Program-made: the position numbers and the translations under genes | The notes under the pieces: generated by a model | Seen by the model: only the letters and a program-made list of their open reading frames with translations | Told to the model about the DNA's origin: nothing | The model's database searches: none | NCBI RefSeq assembly: GCF_026241515.1 | Contig: NZ_JAPHPW010000032.1 | Coordinates: forward strand, 1 to 42,807 | From: Vibrio sp. 14G-20 | GTDB taxonomy: Bacteria; Pseudomonadota; Gammaproteobacteria; Enterobacterales; Vibrionaceae | Direction of reading: 5' to 3' | Length of the DNA stretch: 42,807 nucleotides | Shown here: piece after piece, positions 16,169-24,885 of the stretch | Layout: the number at the start of each line of letters is the position of its first letter | Numbering within the stretch: position 1 is the first letter of the stretch

Positions 16169-18670
16169 ATGTCAAAAAACACACCAACGTCAGAAAACAC
16201 GACAGCGACAACCACTGTTGATCCTTTTGCCGACCGAGAGTCGAAAAATTACGAAAACCCAGTACCAAGCCGAGAGTTCATTATTTCGTTTCTAACAGAA
16301 GCGAATATTCCAATGAACCGTAACGATCTATTCGAAGCTTTGGGTCTGGCTGGAGAGGAACAATACGAAGGGCTGCGTCGTCGTTTACGTGCAATGGAGC
16401 GTGATGGACAGCTTATCTTTACTCGTCGTCAGTGCTACGCATTGCCTGAGAAGATGGAACTGATCAAAGGCTATGTGATTGGTCATAAAGACGGTCATGG
16501 TTGGGTTCGTCCAGACGGTAGTGTGGGTAAAGACAATGATATCGTGCTGCCGCATCACCAGATGAAAACCATCATGCACGGTGATTACGTATTGGTTCAA
16601 CCTACTGATAACAGTAAACGTGGTCGTCGTGAAGGTCGTTTGGTTCGTGTTCTTGAAGAGCGCACAACTCCACTTGTTGGTCGTTTCTTCTTAGAATATG
16701 GCCATTCTTACGTGGTTGCTGATGATTCACGTATTAGTCACGACATCCAGATCCCTACTGAGCATAAAGGCGGTGCTCGAATGGGTAATGTGGTTGTGAT
16801 TGAAATTACGGATCGCGGTGGTCGTTCTCGTAACATGATGGGTAAAGTGACCGAAGTGCTTGGTGAGAACATGGCACCGGGTATGGAAACGCAGATTGCG
16901 ATCCGTACTCACCAGATCCCACAAGAGTGGCCTGAAGCGGTAGATAAGCAAATCGAAAACCTCGGTGAGCATGTTCCTGAAGAAGCAAAAGAAGGACGTG
17001 TTGATCTACGCAAACTACCATTGGTTACGATTGATGGTGAAGACGCGCGTGATTTCGATGATGCGGTTTACTGTGAAGCGAAGAAAGGCGGTGGCTGGCG
17101 TTTATGGGTAGCGATTGCTGACGTAAGTTACTACGTTCGCCCAGATACAGCGCTAGACAAAGAAGCGATTAACCGTGGTAACTCGGTATACTTCCCGTCA
17201 CAAGTAGTCCCAATGCTGCCAGAAGTGCTTTCAAATGGTTTGTGTTCATTGAACCCTCAAGTCGACCGTTTGTGTATGGTGTGTGAGATGACTATCTCAG
17301 ACAAAGGTAAACTGTCGGGTTACAAGCACTACGAAGCGGTAATGAATTCTCATGCTCGTCTTACTTATAACAAAGTAGGTGCGATTTTAGATGGCAATGA
17401 AGAATTACGTGAGCGTTACGAACCAGAAGTGCCACATCTTGAAGAGCTTCATAAGATGTACAAGGTGCTTAAGAAAACGCGTGACGAGCGTGGTGCGATT
17501 GAATTTGAAACGGTAGAAACTAAGTTTATCTTCAATGCGGATCGTAAGATTGACCGTATTGAGCCGGTAATTCGTAACGATGCACACAAGATCATCGAAG
17601 AATGTATGATTCTTGCGAATATCGCCTCGGCATCTTACGTAGAAAAAGCCAAAGAGCCTGCGCTGTACCGTGTTCACGATACTCCGGGTGAAGAGCGCTT
17701 AATGGGCTTCAAGAGCTTCTTAAGTGAATTAGGTTTAACGCTGGAAGGTGGCCTGTCGCCATCTCCGGTCGATTATGCACAACTGATGCAACAGATTAAC
17801 GAACGTGAAGACCGTGAGTTAATCCAAACAATGCTGCTGCGCTCAATGAAGCAAGCGGTATACAACGCGGATAACGCGGGTCACTTTGGTTTAGCTCTTA
17901 AACGCTATGCTCACTTTACCTCGCCAATTCGTCGTTACCCAGATTTGCTATTGCACCGTGCGATTAAGTACCTTATTGCGAAAGAAGAAGGTCGTAACAG
18001 CGAACGTTGGACGCCAACCGGTGGTTACCACTACACTTTCGATGATATGGACTTCTACGGCGAGCAGTGTTCAATGACTGAACGTCGTGCTGATGACGCT
18101 ACACGTGAAGTGAACGACTGGCTGAAATGTGAATACATGCAAGACCATGTCGGTGAAGTGATGGATGGCGTGATTGCCAACGTGACTGGCTTCGGCTTCT
18201 TTGTACGTCTAACTGAACTGCACATCGATGGTCTGGTACATATTTCTGCGCTAGCGAATGACTACTATCAATTTGATGCTGTTGGTCAGCGTCTGGTTGG
18301 TGAAAGCTCAGGTAATATCTACCGCTTGGGTGATTCGGTCAAAGTGAAGGTTTCGGCGGTTAATTTAGAAACTCGTCAAATCGACTTTGATTTAGAAGAC
18401 ACCGATCGTCAGCCGCGTGGTAAAGGTAAAACCGCCAAGAAGCGTGCAGCTGAAGCGATGAAAAAGGCGAAAAGCAAAAAGCGTTCAGCGGTGAAGAGCA
18501 ATAAGCCGGGTGTCGCTGCAACGCCTTTAGTTGAGCCAACTAAACGACCAGACGGAAGTAGCGAAAGCTCAGCTAAGAAGAAAAAGCCCGCGAATAAAAC
18601 CGGTGCTGCTAAAGCTCGTGCTAAGAAAAAGCGCGCAGCAAGCCGTAAGCCAAAGGCTGATAAGTCTTAA
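16169..18670 (+). CDS. rnr: Exoribonuclease R (RNase R)
   Basis: Processive 3'-to-5' hydrolytic exoribonuclease able to degrade structured RNA; takes part in rRNA quality control and tmRNA-linked mRNA decay. Seen: an N-terminal winged-helix region (about residues 25-95), cold-shock-type OB domains, the RNB catalytic domain from about 265 with TIDGEDARDFDDAVY (metal-binding aspartates) and YAHFTSPIRRYPDLLLHRAI, an S1 domain from about 665 (GEVMDGVIANVTGFGFFVRL), and a Lys/Ala-rich basic tail from about 740 to 833. E. coli RNase R has 813 aa. rlmB follows after 155 nt as in E. coli. nsrR, upstream of rnr in E. coli, is missing here. Confidence 0.97.
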   Translation: MSKNTPTSENTTATTTVDPFADRESKNYENPVPSREFIISFLTEANIPMNRNDLFEALGLAGEEQYEGLRRRLRAMERDGQLIFTRRQCYALPEKMELIKGYVIGHKDGHGWVRPDGSVGKDNDIVLPHHQMKTIMHGDYVLVQPTDNSKRGRREGRLVRVLEERTTPLVGRFFLEYGHSYVVADDSRISHDIQIPTEHKGGARMGNVVVIEITDRGGRSRNMMGKVTEVLGENMAPGMETQIAIRTHQIPQEWPEAVDKQIENLGEHVPEEAKEGRVDLRKLPLVTIDGEDARDFDDAVYCEAKKGGGWRLWVAIADVSYYVRPDTALDKEAINRGNSVYFPSQVVPMLPEVLSNGLCSLNPQVDRLCMVCEMTISDKGKLSGYKHYEAVMNSHARLTYNKVGAILDGNEELRERYEPEVPHLEELHKMYKVLKKTRDERGAIEFETVETKFIFNADRKIDRIEPVIRNDAHKIIEECMILANIASASYVEKAKEPALYRVHDTPGEERLMGFKSFLSELGLTLEGGLSPSPVDYAQLMQQINEREDRELIQTMLLRSMKQAVYNADNAGHFGLALKRYAHFTSPIRRYPDLLLHRAIKYLIAKEEGRNSERWTPTGGYHYTFDDMDFYGEQCSMTERRADDATREVNDWLKCEYMQDHVGEVMDGVIANVTGFGFFVRLTELHIDGLVHISALANDYYQFDAVGQRLVGESSGNIYRLGDSVKVKVSAVNLETRQIDFDLEDTDRQPRGKGKTAKKRAAEAMKKAKSKKRSAVKSNKPGVAATPLVEPTKRPDGSSESSAKKKKPANKTGAAKARAKKKRAASRKPKADKS

Positions 18671-18825
18671 GTTATCGTTTTATAATGACAGCAAGGCTTA
18701 ACGTCTAACGGATTTAAATGCGAGAGTATCAGGCGGAAGATGCATGCTCTCGGAATAAACAACACAGAGGTGGGTGCATCGGGTTTGATGCCTTCATCTC
18801 TGAGCAATAAGAGTAACCAGAGACA

Positions 18826-19566
18826 ATGAGTAACGAATTTATTTACGGTATTCACGCGGTGAAAGCCGTACTAGAAAAAGATCCAGCGCGCTTTATTGAA
18901 GCGTACGTGCTTAAAGGCCGTCAAGACGATCGCCTTCTTCCATTACTGAATCAACTGCAGCAATTTGGCGTGTCGATTCAACAAATGGGCCGCAAGCCGC
19001 TTGATGAAAAAGCACAAGGTGCGAATCACCAAGGTCTTATTGCTAAGGTGAAGCCTGCTAAGCAGCTTAATGAAACACACCTAGACGATATCCTTGCGCA
19101 GCACGAACAGCCTCTGCTGTTGGTTCTAGACGGCGTAACAGACCCTCACAACCTAGGTGCTTGCTTACGTAATGCAGATGCCGCAGGTGTGGCCGCTGTT
19201 ATCGTTCCTAAAGACCGTTCTTCTCCGCTAACGGCAACCGTAAGTAAGGTTGCTTGCGGCGCAGCAGAAACGGTTCCGCTAGTACGAGTGACTAACCTGG
19301 CTCGCACAATGCGTGCACTGCAAGAACAGGGTGTATGGTTTGTGGGTACCGCAGGTGAAGCGACACATGATATCTACCAAGCGAAGCTAACAGGCCCTCT
19401 TGCAGTAGTTATGGGCGCAGAAGGTGACGGTATGCGCCGTCTAACGCGTGAAACCTGTGACGACCTGATTAAGATCCCAATGGCAGGTAGTGTGTCGAGC
19501 CTAAACGTTTCGGTAGCGTCAGGCATCTGTCTGTTCGAAGCGGTACGTCAGCGCCTAGCTCAATAG
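18826..19566 (+). CDS. rlmB: 23S rRNA (guanosine2251-2'-O)-methyltransferase RlmB
   Basis: SpoU-family (SPOUT, trefoil knot) methyltransferase that methylates Gm2251 in the ribosomal P loop. Seen: an N-terminal substrate-binding domain starting FIYGIHAVKAVLE, then the three SpoU motifs: DPHNLGACLRNADAAG (motif 1), VMGAEGDGMRRL (motif 2) and IPMAGSVSSLNVSVASGICLFE (motif 3). The 246-aa length matches E. coli (243 aa). It follows rnr by 155 nt and is ended by a hairpin at 19617-19650. Confidence 0.96.
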   Translation: MSNEFIYGIHAVKAVLEKDPARFIEAYVLKGRQDDRLLPLLNQLQQFGVSIQQMGRKPLDEKAQGANHQGLIAKVKPAKQLNETHLDDILAQHEQPLLLVLDGVTDPHNLGACLRNADAAGVAAVIVPKDRSSPLTATVSKVACGAAETVPLVRVTNLARTMRALQEQGVWFVGTAGEATHDIYQAKLTGPLAVVMGAEGDGMRRLTRETCDDLIKIPMAGSVSSLNVSVASGICLFEAVRQRLAQ

Positions 19567-19616
19567 TGTTAAGCTGAGTCAAAAGACAAAACGACTTTAA
19601 GTCTATGAATTTATTA

Positions 19617-19650
19617 GCGCTCACCACTTGCTGGTGGGCGTTTATTTTTA
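19617..19650 (+). terminator. Terminator after rlmB
   Basis: GCGCTCACCA pairs with TGGTGGGCGT (one G-T wobble) around CTTGC, followed by a T-rich tail (TTATTTTTA). Confidence 0.75.
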
Positions 19651-19800
19651 GGCTGTAATAGCAAAATCCATCGGTTTGTCGGATGGCTAGATGGCGACAG
19701 AAAAACTGTTTCATTATTAGCCAAATACCGCTTGCCAATATCGGGTTCTTTCTATAATATTTGCCGTCCTTAAAACTCGGTCATTTTTCTTTAGTTCCTT

Positions 19801-19834
19801 GCTTCCCTTGGACGACCGAGCCTTTCGTGGAAGC
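19801..19834 (+). promoter_or_regulatory. rpsF leader, candidate S6:S18 binding motif
   Basis: In the 5' leader of rpsF, GCTTCC (19801-19806) pairs with GGAAGC (19829-19834). On top sits a second helix ACGA (19812-19815) / TCGT (19825-19828), with a 5-nt bulge on the 5' side only and an apical loop starting CCGAGC. Leaders of rpsF across bacteria carry a motif with a conserved CCG that binds the S6:S18 complex and autoregulates the operon. Element position, two-helix form and CCG fit; assignment is by inspection. Confidence 0.65.
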
Positions 19835-19858
19835 TAATAATCCGTAAGGAGCAACCAA

Positions 19859-20272
19859 ATGCGTCATTATGAAATCGTATTCATGGTTCACCCTGATCAA
19901 AGCGAGCAAGTTGCTGGCATGATCGAGCGTTACACTGGTTCAATCACTGAAGCTGGTGGTACTATCCACCGTCTAGAAGACTGGGGCCGCCGTCAAATGG
20001 CTTACCCAATCAACAAACTTCACAAAGCTCACTACGTTCTTATGAACGTTGAAGCTGGCCAAGAAGTGATGGACGAGCTAGAAACTGCTTTCCGTTTTAA
20101 CGATGCAGTTCTACGTAACATGATCATGCGCACTAAAGGCGCTGTGACTGAGCAATCTATCATGCTTAAGCAAAAAGAAGAGCGTGCAGAGCGTGCTCCT
20201 CGTCGTGATGACCGTGAAGAACGTGCACCACGTCGTGAAGAAGAAGCTAAGCCAGAAGCTGCTGCTGAGTAA
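19859..20272 (+). CDS. rpsF: Small ribosomal subunit protein S6 (bS6)
   Basis: 30S platform protein that binds as a heterodimer with S18. Seen: the S6 fold with MRHYEIVFMVHPDQSEQV at the N-terminus, EDWGRRQMAYPINKLHKAHY, and FRFNDAVLRNMIMR. After residue 105 the tail is an acidic/Arg-rich run (EERAERAPRRDDREERAPRREEEA), comparable to the acidic tail that RimK extends with glutamate in E. coli. AAGGAG 8 nt upstream of the ATG. First gene of rpsF-rpsR-rplI; priB, second in E. coli, is absent. Confidence 0.98.
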   Translation: MRHYEIVFMVHPDQSEQVAGMIERYTGSITEAGGTIHRLEDWGRRQMAYPINKLHKAHYVLMNVEAGQEVMDELETAFRFNDAVLRNMIMRTKGAVTEQSIMLKQKEERAERAPRRDDREERAPRREEEAKPEAAAE

Positions 20273-20324
20273 TTCTTTTTTGGCCTTTTAGGTCATTAAA
20301 TTTTATTCAACTCGTTTAGGTATT

Positions 20325-20369
20325 CTCACTACAAGCATTTGCTTAGACTTATTTATAAGTTCGTGTGAG
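20325..20369 (+). ncRNA. Folded-looking spacer between rpsF and rpsR
   Basis: CTCAC (20325-20329) can pair with GTGAG (20365-20369), enclosing two side-by-side perfect hairpins: AAGC/GCTT (20333-20344) and ACTTA-TTTA-TAAGT (20347-20360). This gives a small three-way junction in the 132-nt space where E. coli has priB. There is no T-tract, so it is not a terminator. It may stabilise or process the mRNA, or tune rpsR translation; the pairing is seen, the role is inferred. Confidence 0.35.
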
Positions 20370-20404
20370 TACCGCATTATTAAATTTAGATCAGGAGATA
20401 GCCC

Positions 20405-20632
20405 ATGGCTCGTTTCTTCCGTCGTCGTAAATTCTGCCGTTTTACTGCAGAAGGCGTACAAGAGATTGACTACAAAGACGTAGCAACTCTAAAAAACTAC
20501 ATCACTGAAGCTGGTAAAATTGTACCTAGCCGTATCACTGGTACAAGTGCTAAATACCAACGTCAGCTAGCTCGCGCTATCAAGCGTTCTCGTTACCTAG
20601 CACTACTACCGTACACTGACAAGCATCAGTAA
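20405..20632 (+). CDS. rpsR: Small ribosomal subunit protein S18 (bS18)
   Basis: 30S protein binding next to S6 on the platform. Seen: the complete conserved sequence MARFFRRRKFCRFTAEG ... IVPSRITGTSAKYQRQLARAIKRSRYLALLPYTD, 75 aa as in E. coli. CAGGAGAT lies 8-15 nt upstream of the ATG. rplI follows after 38 nt. Confidence 0.98.
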   Translation: MARFFRRRKFCRFTAEGVQEIDYKDVATLKNYITEAGKIVPSRITGTSAKYQRQLARAIKRSRYLALLPYTDKHQ

Positions 20633-20670
20633 TCGGTAATAGTTAATAATAGTTTAAGAGGACTAAGATA

Positions 20671-21123
20671 ATGCAAGTTATTCTACTTGATAAGATCGGT
20701 AACCTAGGTGGCCTTGGCGACCAAGTAAACGTTAAATCTGGTTACGCTCGTAACTTCCTTATCCCACAGGGTAAAGCAGTTATGGCAACTAAAGACAACG
20801 TTGCTATGTTCGAAACTCGTCGTGCAGAACTAGAAGCTAAAGTTGCTGAGCAACTAGCTGCTTCAGAAGCTCGCGCTGAGAGCGTTAACACTCTAGAAGG
20901 CGTTACAATCGCTTCTAAAGCTGGTGACGAAGGTAAACTATTCGGTTCTATCGGTACTCGTGACATCGCTGACGCTATTACAGCGGCAGGTGTTGCAGTA
21001 GCTAAGAGCGAAGTACGCCTACCTGAAGGCGCTCTACGTAACATCGGCGAATTCGAAGTAAGCATCCAACTTCACTCTGAAGTTTTTGCTACTGCGAAAA
21101 TCGCTATCGTTGCAGCTGAGTAA
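20671..21123 (+). CDS. rplI: Large ribosomal subunit protein L9 (bL9)
   Basis: Elongated 50S protein near the L1 stalk. Seen: the N-terminal domain MQVILLDKIGNLGGLGDQVNVKSGYARNFLIPQGKA, a long connecting helix (about residues 41-75), and a C-terminal RNA-binding domain with LFGSIGTRDIADAI. 150 aa against 149 in E. coli. AGAGGA lies upstream of the ATG. It is the last gene of the operon and is closed by a UUCG-loop terminator. Confidence 0.98.
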   Translation: MQVILLDKIGNLGGLGDQVNVKSGYARNFLIPQGKAVMATKDNVAMFETRRAELEAKVAEQLAASEARAESVNTLEGVTIASKAGDEGKLFGSIGTRDIADAITAAGVAVAKSEVRLPEGALRNIGEFEVSIQLHSEVFATAKIAIVAAE

Positions 21124-21161
21124 TTTCAGTACCAAGACGAATTCTTTCTTTTGAAAGTTTT

Positions 21162-21189
21162 AAACACCAGCTTCGGCTGGTGTTTTTTT
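21162..21189 (+). terminator. Rho-independent terminator after rplI
   Basis: CACCAGC and GCTGGTG form a stem capped by the very stable TTCG tetraloop, with AAA before and seven T after. Confidence 0.95.
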
Positions 21190-21324
21190 ATGTCTGGAAT
21201 ATAGGAAAATATAGGGAAGGGTTATGGTAAGTAAAAAGCTTACGGTGATCCATAAGCTCTTATTGCTGAACGGACAGTGCCGTTAAGAATGGAATTGCTC
21301 TTAAGGTTAGAATTAGTCTTAAGG

Positions 21325-22224
21325 TTAGAACTGGAAGAGCAGGTTAATCGACAGCACAGAGTCTTCTTTGCTTAACCCTTCAGGCACCTTATCGTGGTAC
21401 TGGCGAGAATGAGCGATCTTAAGTGCGATATTGTCAGTAATATCGTTGATGGCTTCGAGTTCGGTATCAAACTTTAAGTTACTGTGGCCAGACACTAGCG
21501 TCACGTCTGCCTTGAGCTGCAAATTCTTCAACACCTGCCAAGACGTATTCACGTTACCACGGAAAATTGCTTCTTCAACAATATCTGGGAAGATGATGTC
21601 ATCATCGTCTATTTCATCGAGGTTTGGCTCTTGGTAACGAAAACCTGGGCCCATTTCGACTTCCAACACAAACTCTTCGGTATTTGAAAACTGGTAACCC
21701 AGACCACTCGAAATTGTATAGTCCTTAAAGTAAGCACTGTATCGAGAGTCGACTCCTTTAAAGCTGCCGTAAAGGTAGGTTTTAGGGCTTAACTTGTAGT
21801 CACTCTGAGCCGAGTAAGTTGATTGCCTTTTGTCTTCTTCACCATCTTTATAGAGGTTATAGTATTTCCATTCACCACTGGTTCTATGACGACCAGCCGT
21901 GTACTCACCGTTCAGGCGTGCGTTAAGCGCTCGTGAATCAGAATTACCAGTATGCGACTGATATCCAAATTCGACTTCCGTTTTTAGCGGGCTCGGCAGT
22001 TCTGTATCACTCGTATCACTCGGTGCGATATCCAACTCTTTTTCTTCAGGTGTTGGCGCAACGACGACCGGCTCTGCAGTAGGTTCTGGTACTACTATAG
22101 AGTCGAGGATTGCATCAACAGAGGCTTTAGCATCATCAGCTAAGGCTAACGGAGTGCTCAGGAGACCGATGCTTAGAAGACTAGAGCTTAGAAGACCAGT
22201 GCTCAGAGCCAATAATTTGGACAC
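21325..22224 (-). CDS. DUF481 family outer-membrane protein
   Basis: Predicted salt-tolerance-type (DUF481, YdiY-like) outer-membrane beta-barrel of unknown function. Seen: a signal peptide (VSKLLALSTGLLSSSLLSIGLLSTPLALA), an acidic Pro-rich linker with EPTAEPVVVAPTPEEKELD (about residues 40-65), then alternating strands such as EVEFGYQSHTGNSDSRALNARL and ERHRTSGEWKYYNLYKD-like repeats, ending in the aromatic residue Phe typical of outer-membrane barrels (LSINLLFQF). The start is GTG at 22224, preceded by GAGG 5-8 nt away; an ATG 105 nt upstream would place 35 odd residues before the signal peptide. It is a lone minus-strand gene between rplI and dnaB. Confidence 0.85.
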   Translation of the reverse strand: MSKLLALSTGLLSSSLLSIGLLSTPLALADDAKASVDAILDSIVVPEPTAEPVVVAPTPEEKELDIAPSDTSDTELPSPLKTEVEFGYQSHTGNSDSRALNARLNGEYTAGRHRTSGEWKYYNLYKDGEEDKRQSTYSAQSDYKLSPKTYLYGSFKGVDSRYSAYFKDYTISSGLGYQFSNTEEFVLEVEMGPGFRYQEPNLDEIDDDDIIFPDIVEEAIFRGNVNTSWQVLKNLQLKADVTLVSGHSNLKFDTELEAINDITDNIALKIAHSRQYHDKVPEGLSKEDSVLSINLLFQF

Positions 22225-22384
22225 GCATACCTCAGTTATACAGTGAATGAATGGCGGGATCGTAATGCTACCCTTGGTTAATTCCGTCAGCAATAAGTAA
22301 ATTCTTCCTGAAGAATAAAACAAACTCATAGGATCGGATTACAAACGGATGTTCTTGGGTATAATGAACGATCATTATTAGTTA

Positions 22385-23791
22385 TTGAGTGTAGTCATAG
22401 TGGATACCAAAAGTCAGAAATCAGCCAACGATCAGGTGGACGCCATCAAGGTCCCGCCACATTCATTAGAAGCTGAGCAATCTGTTATTGGCGGTTTGTT
22501 ATTGGATAACGAACGCTGGGATACAGTTGCCGAAAAGGTTGTGGCCAAAGACTTTTATAGCCGTCCTCACCGTCTGATCTTTGAAGCGGTAAAGGATATC
22601 CTTGAAGAAAGCTCTCCTCTGGACCTTATTACACTCTCTGAACACTTAGAGCTACGCGAGCAACTTGAAGAAGTGGGTGGCTTTGCTTACCTAGCTGACC
22701 TAGCTAAGAACACACCAAGCGCGGCTAACATCAATGCGTATGCAGATATTGTGGCGCAACGTGCACTCGTTCGTAGCCTGATTGGTGTCGCGAATGAAAT
22801 TGCTGATTCTGGTTATGATCCTCAAGGTCGTACATCGGAAGAACTTGTTGATCTGGCTGAAAGTAAAGTCTTCGCGATTGCTGAAGGCCGTGCAAGTGAA
22901 AATGAAGGTCCACAAAACGTTGATAGCATTCTAGAGAAGACACTAGAGCGTATCGAGATCCTGTACAAAACGCCGCAAGATGGTGTGACAGGTGTCGACA
23001 CTGGCTTCAACGACCTCAATAAGAAAACAGCAGGCCTACAAGGTTCTGACTTAATTATTGTTGCTGCTCGTCCATCGATGGGTAAAACCACGTTTGCGAT
23101 GAACTTGTGTGAAAACGCAGCGATGAAGCAAGACAAGCCGGTTCTGATCTTCTCTCTTGAGATGCCAGCCGAACAGCTGATGATGCGTATGCTTGCGTCA
23201 CTTTCTCGTGTAGACCAAACCAAGATTCGTACCGGTCAATTGGATGATGAAGATTGGGCGCGTATTTCATCGAGTATGGGTATTCTTATGGATAAGAAGA
23301 ATATGTATATCGATGATAGCTCGGGTCTGACACCAACAGAAGTACGCTCTCGTGCTCGACGTATTGCTCGCGAGCATGATGGTATCTCTATGATCATGAT
23401 AGATTACCTTCAATTAATGCGTGTACCTTCGTTATCTGATAACCGTACTCTTGAAATCGCCGAGATTTCTCGCTCATTGAAAGCGCTCGCAAAAGAGCTC
23501 AACGTGCCGGTAGTGGCACTTTCTCAGCTTAACCGTTCCCTAGAGCAACGTGCTGATAAGCGCCCAGTTAACTCGGATTTGCGTGAATCAGGTTCGATTG
23601 AGCAAGATGCCGATTTGATCATGTTCATCTATCGTGATGAGGTTTATAACCCAGACAGTTCACTGAAAGGCATCGCTGAAATTATCCTTGGTAAGCAGCG
23701 TAACGGTCCTATCGGCTCGGTTCGTCTGACATTCCAAGGGCAACACTCCCGATTTGATAACTATGCAGGCCCTGCATTTGATGATGAGTAA
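22385..23791 (+). CDS. dnaB: Replicative DNA helicase DnaB
   Basis: Hexameric 5'-to-3' helicase of the replication fork. Seen: the N-terminal primase-interaction domain (PPHSLEAEQSVIGGLLLDNE), and a RecA-like C-terminal domain with Walker A RPSMGKTTFAMN, Walker B MIMIDYLQLM, and the end GKQRNGPIGSVRLTFQGQHSRFDNY. At 468 aa it equals the family length. The start is uncertain: no ATG exists near the N-terminus. TTG at 22385 gives SVVIVDTKSQ, GTG at 22400 gives DTKSQK; neither has a strong Shine-Dalgarno. alr follows after 6 nt, and the alr-dnaB neighbourhood is the same as in E. coli. Confidence 0.95.
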   Translation: MSVVIVDTKSQKSANDQVDAIKVPPHSLEAEQSVIGGLLLDNERWDTVAEKVVAKDFYSRPHRLIFEAVKDILEESSPLDLITLSEHLELREQLEEVGGFAYLADLAKNTPSAANINAYADIVAQRALVRSLIGVANEIADSGYDPQGRTSEELVDLAESKVFAIAEGRASENEGPQNVDSILEKTLERIEILYKTPQDGVTGVDTGFNDLNKKTAGLQGSDLIIVAARPSMGKTTFAMNLCENAAMKQDKPVLIFSLEMPAEQLMMRMLASLSRVDQTKIRTGQLDDEDWARISSSMGILMDKKNMYIDDSSGLTPTEVRSRARRIAREHDGISMIMIDYLQLMRVPSLSDNRTLEIAEISRSLKALAKELNVPVVALSQLNRSLEQRADKRPVNSDLRESGSIEQDADLIMFIYRDEVYNPDSSLKGIAEIILGKQRNGPIGSVRLTFQGQHSRFDNYAGPAFDDE

Positions 23792-23797
23792 TCGCTA

Positions 23798-24883
23798 ATG
23801 ACTTACATGAAAGCGGCGACGGCGAGCATTGACTTAAACGCGCTCGAACATAACCTGAACCAGATAAAGTCGAAAGCGCCTCAGTGCAAGGTAATGTCTG
23901 TTGTGAAAGCCAATGGCTACGGACATGGCTTATTGCATATCGCCAAACATTCAAAAAATTCTGATGCTTTTGGTGTGGCGCGTATTGAAGAAGCATTACA
24001 GCTTCGTGCTGGTGGTATAGTTAAACCTATTTTGTTGCTGGAAGGTTTTTACTCTTCGGGTGACTTACCAATTCTAGTGACCAATAACATTCAAACCGTG
24101 GTGCATTGTGAAGAGCAATTAAGCGCGCTAGAGAATGCCGATTTGGAAACACCCGTTGTGGTATGGTTAAAAGTCGACAGTGGTATGCATCGTTTAGGTG
24201 TTCGTCCTGAGCAATACCAAAACTTTGTTGAGCGTTTGCATCAATGTGCGAATGTAGCTAAACCTCTTCGTTACATGAGCCACTTTGGTTGCGCTGATGA
24301 GTTGGATAGAAGCACGACCGTTGAGCAGACTGAGCTTTTCTTATCTCTTACCGATGGTTGTGAAGGGGAGCGTTCACTTGCTGCTTCTGCGGGTCTATTA
24401 GCTTGGCCTGATAGCCATCTTGATTGGGTTCGCCCCGGAATCATCTCTTATGGTGTTTCTCCGTTTGTTGATAAATCAGCGCAAGAGCTGGGCTTTTTGC
24501 CGGTGATGACTCTGACTTCACACTTAATTGCGGTTCGTGATGTGAAGGCTGGTGAAAGTGTGGGTTATGGTGGTAACTGGACCAGTGAGCGTGATACCAA
24601 GGTTGGTGTTATCGCAATTGGTTACGGCGATGGTTATCCTCGCACTGCACCTAACGGCACCCCAGTATTCGTTAACGGTAGAAAAGTACCAATCGCAGGG
24701 CGTGTCTCCATGGACATGCTAACGGTTGACCTTGGTCCTGATGCTACGGATAAAGTGAGTGACGAAGCGACGCTATGGGGTAAAGACTTACCTTCAGAAG
24801 AAGTGGCTGAACATATTGGCACTATCGCTTACGAACTCGTGACTAAACTGACGTCTCGCGTGGCGATGGAATACGTAAAATAG
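23798..24883 (+). CDS. alr: Alanine racemase
   Basis: PLP enzyme that makes D-alanine for peptidoglycan. Seen: the PLP-binding lysine in SVVKANGYGHG (Lys37), the substrate-side Tyr in ESVGYGGNWTSERDT, HRLGVRPEQ, WVRPGIISYGVSPF, and GRVSMDMLTVDLG. The 361-aa length is usual. It starts 6 nt after dnaB, so the two are likely co-transcribed, and its stop lies only 2 nt before the next ORF, an outer-membrane barrel gene. Confidence 0.96.
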   Translation: MTYMKAATASIDLNALEHNLNQIKSKAPQCKVMSVVKANGYGHGLLHIAKHSKNSDAFGVARIEEALQLRAGGIVKPILLLEGFYSSGDLPILVTNNIQTVVHCEEQLSALENADLETPVVVWLKVDSGMHRLGVRPEQYQNFVERLHQCANVAKPLRYMSHFGCADELDRSTTVEQTELFLSLTDGCEGERSLAASAGLLAWPDSHLDWVRPGIISYGVSPFVDKSAQELGFLPVMTLTSHLIAVRDVKAGESVGYGGNWTSERDTKVGVIAIGYGDGYPRTAPNGTPVFVNGRKVPIAGRVSMDMLTVDLGPDATDKVSDEATLWGKDLPSEEVAEHIGTIAYELVTKLTSRVAMEYVK

Positions 24884-24885
24884 AT

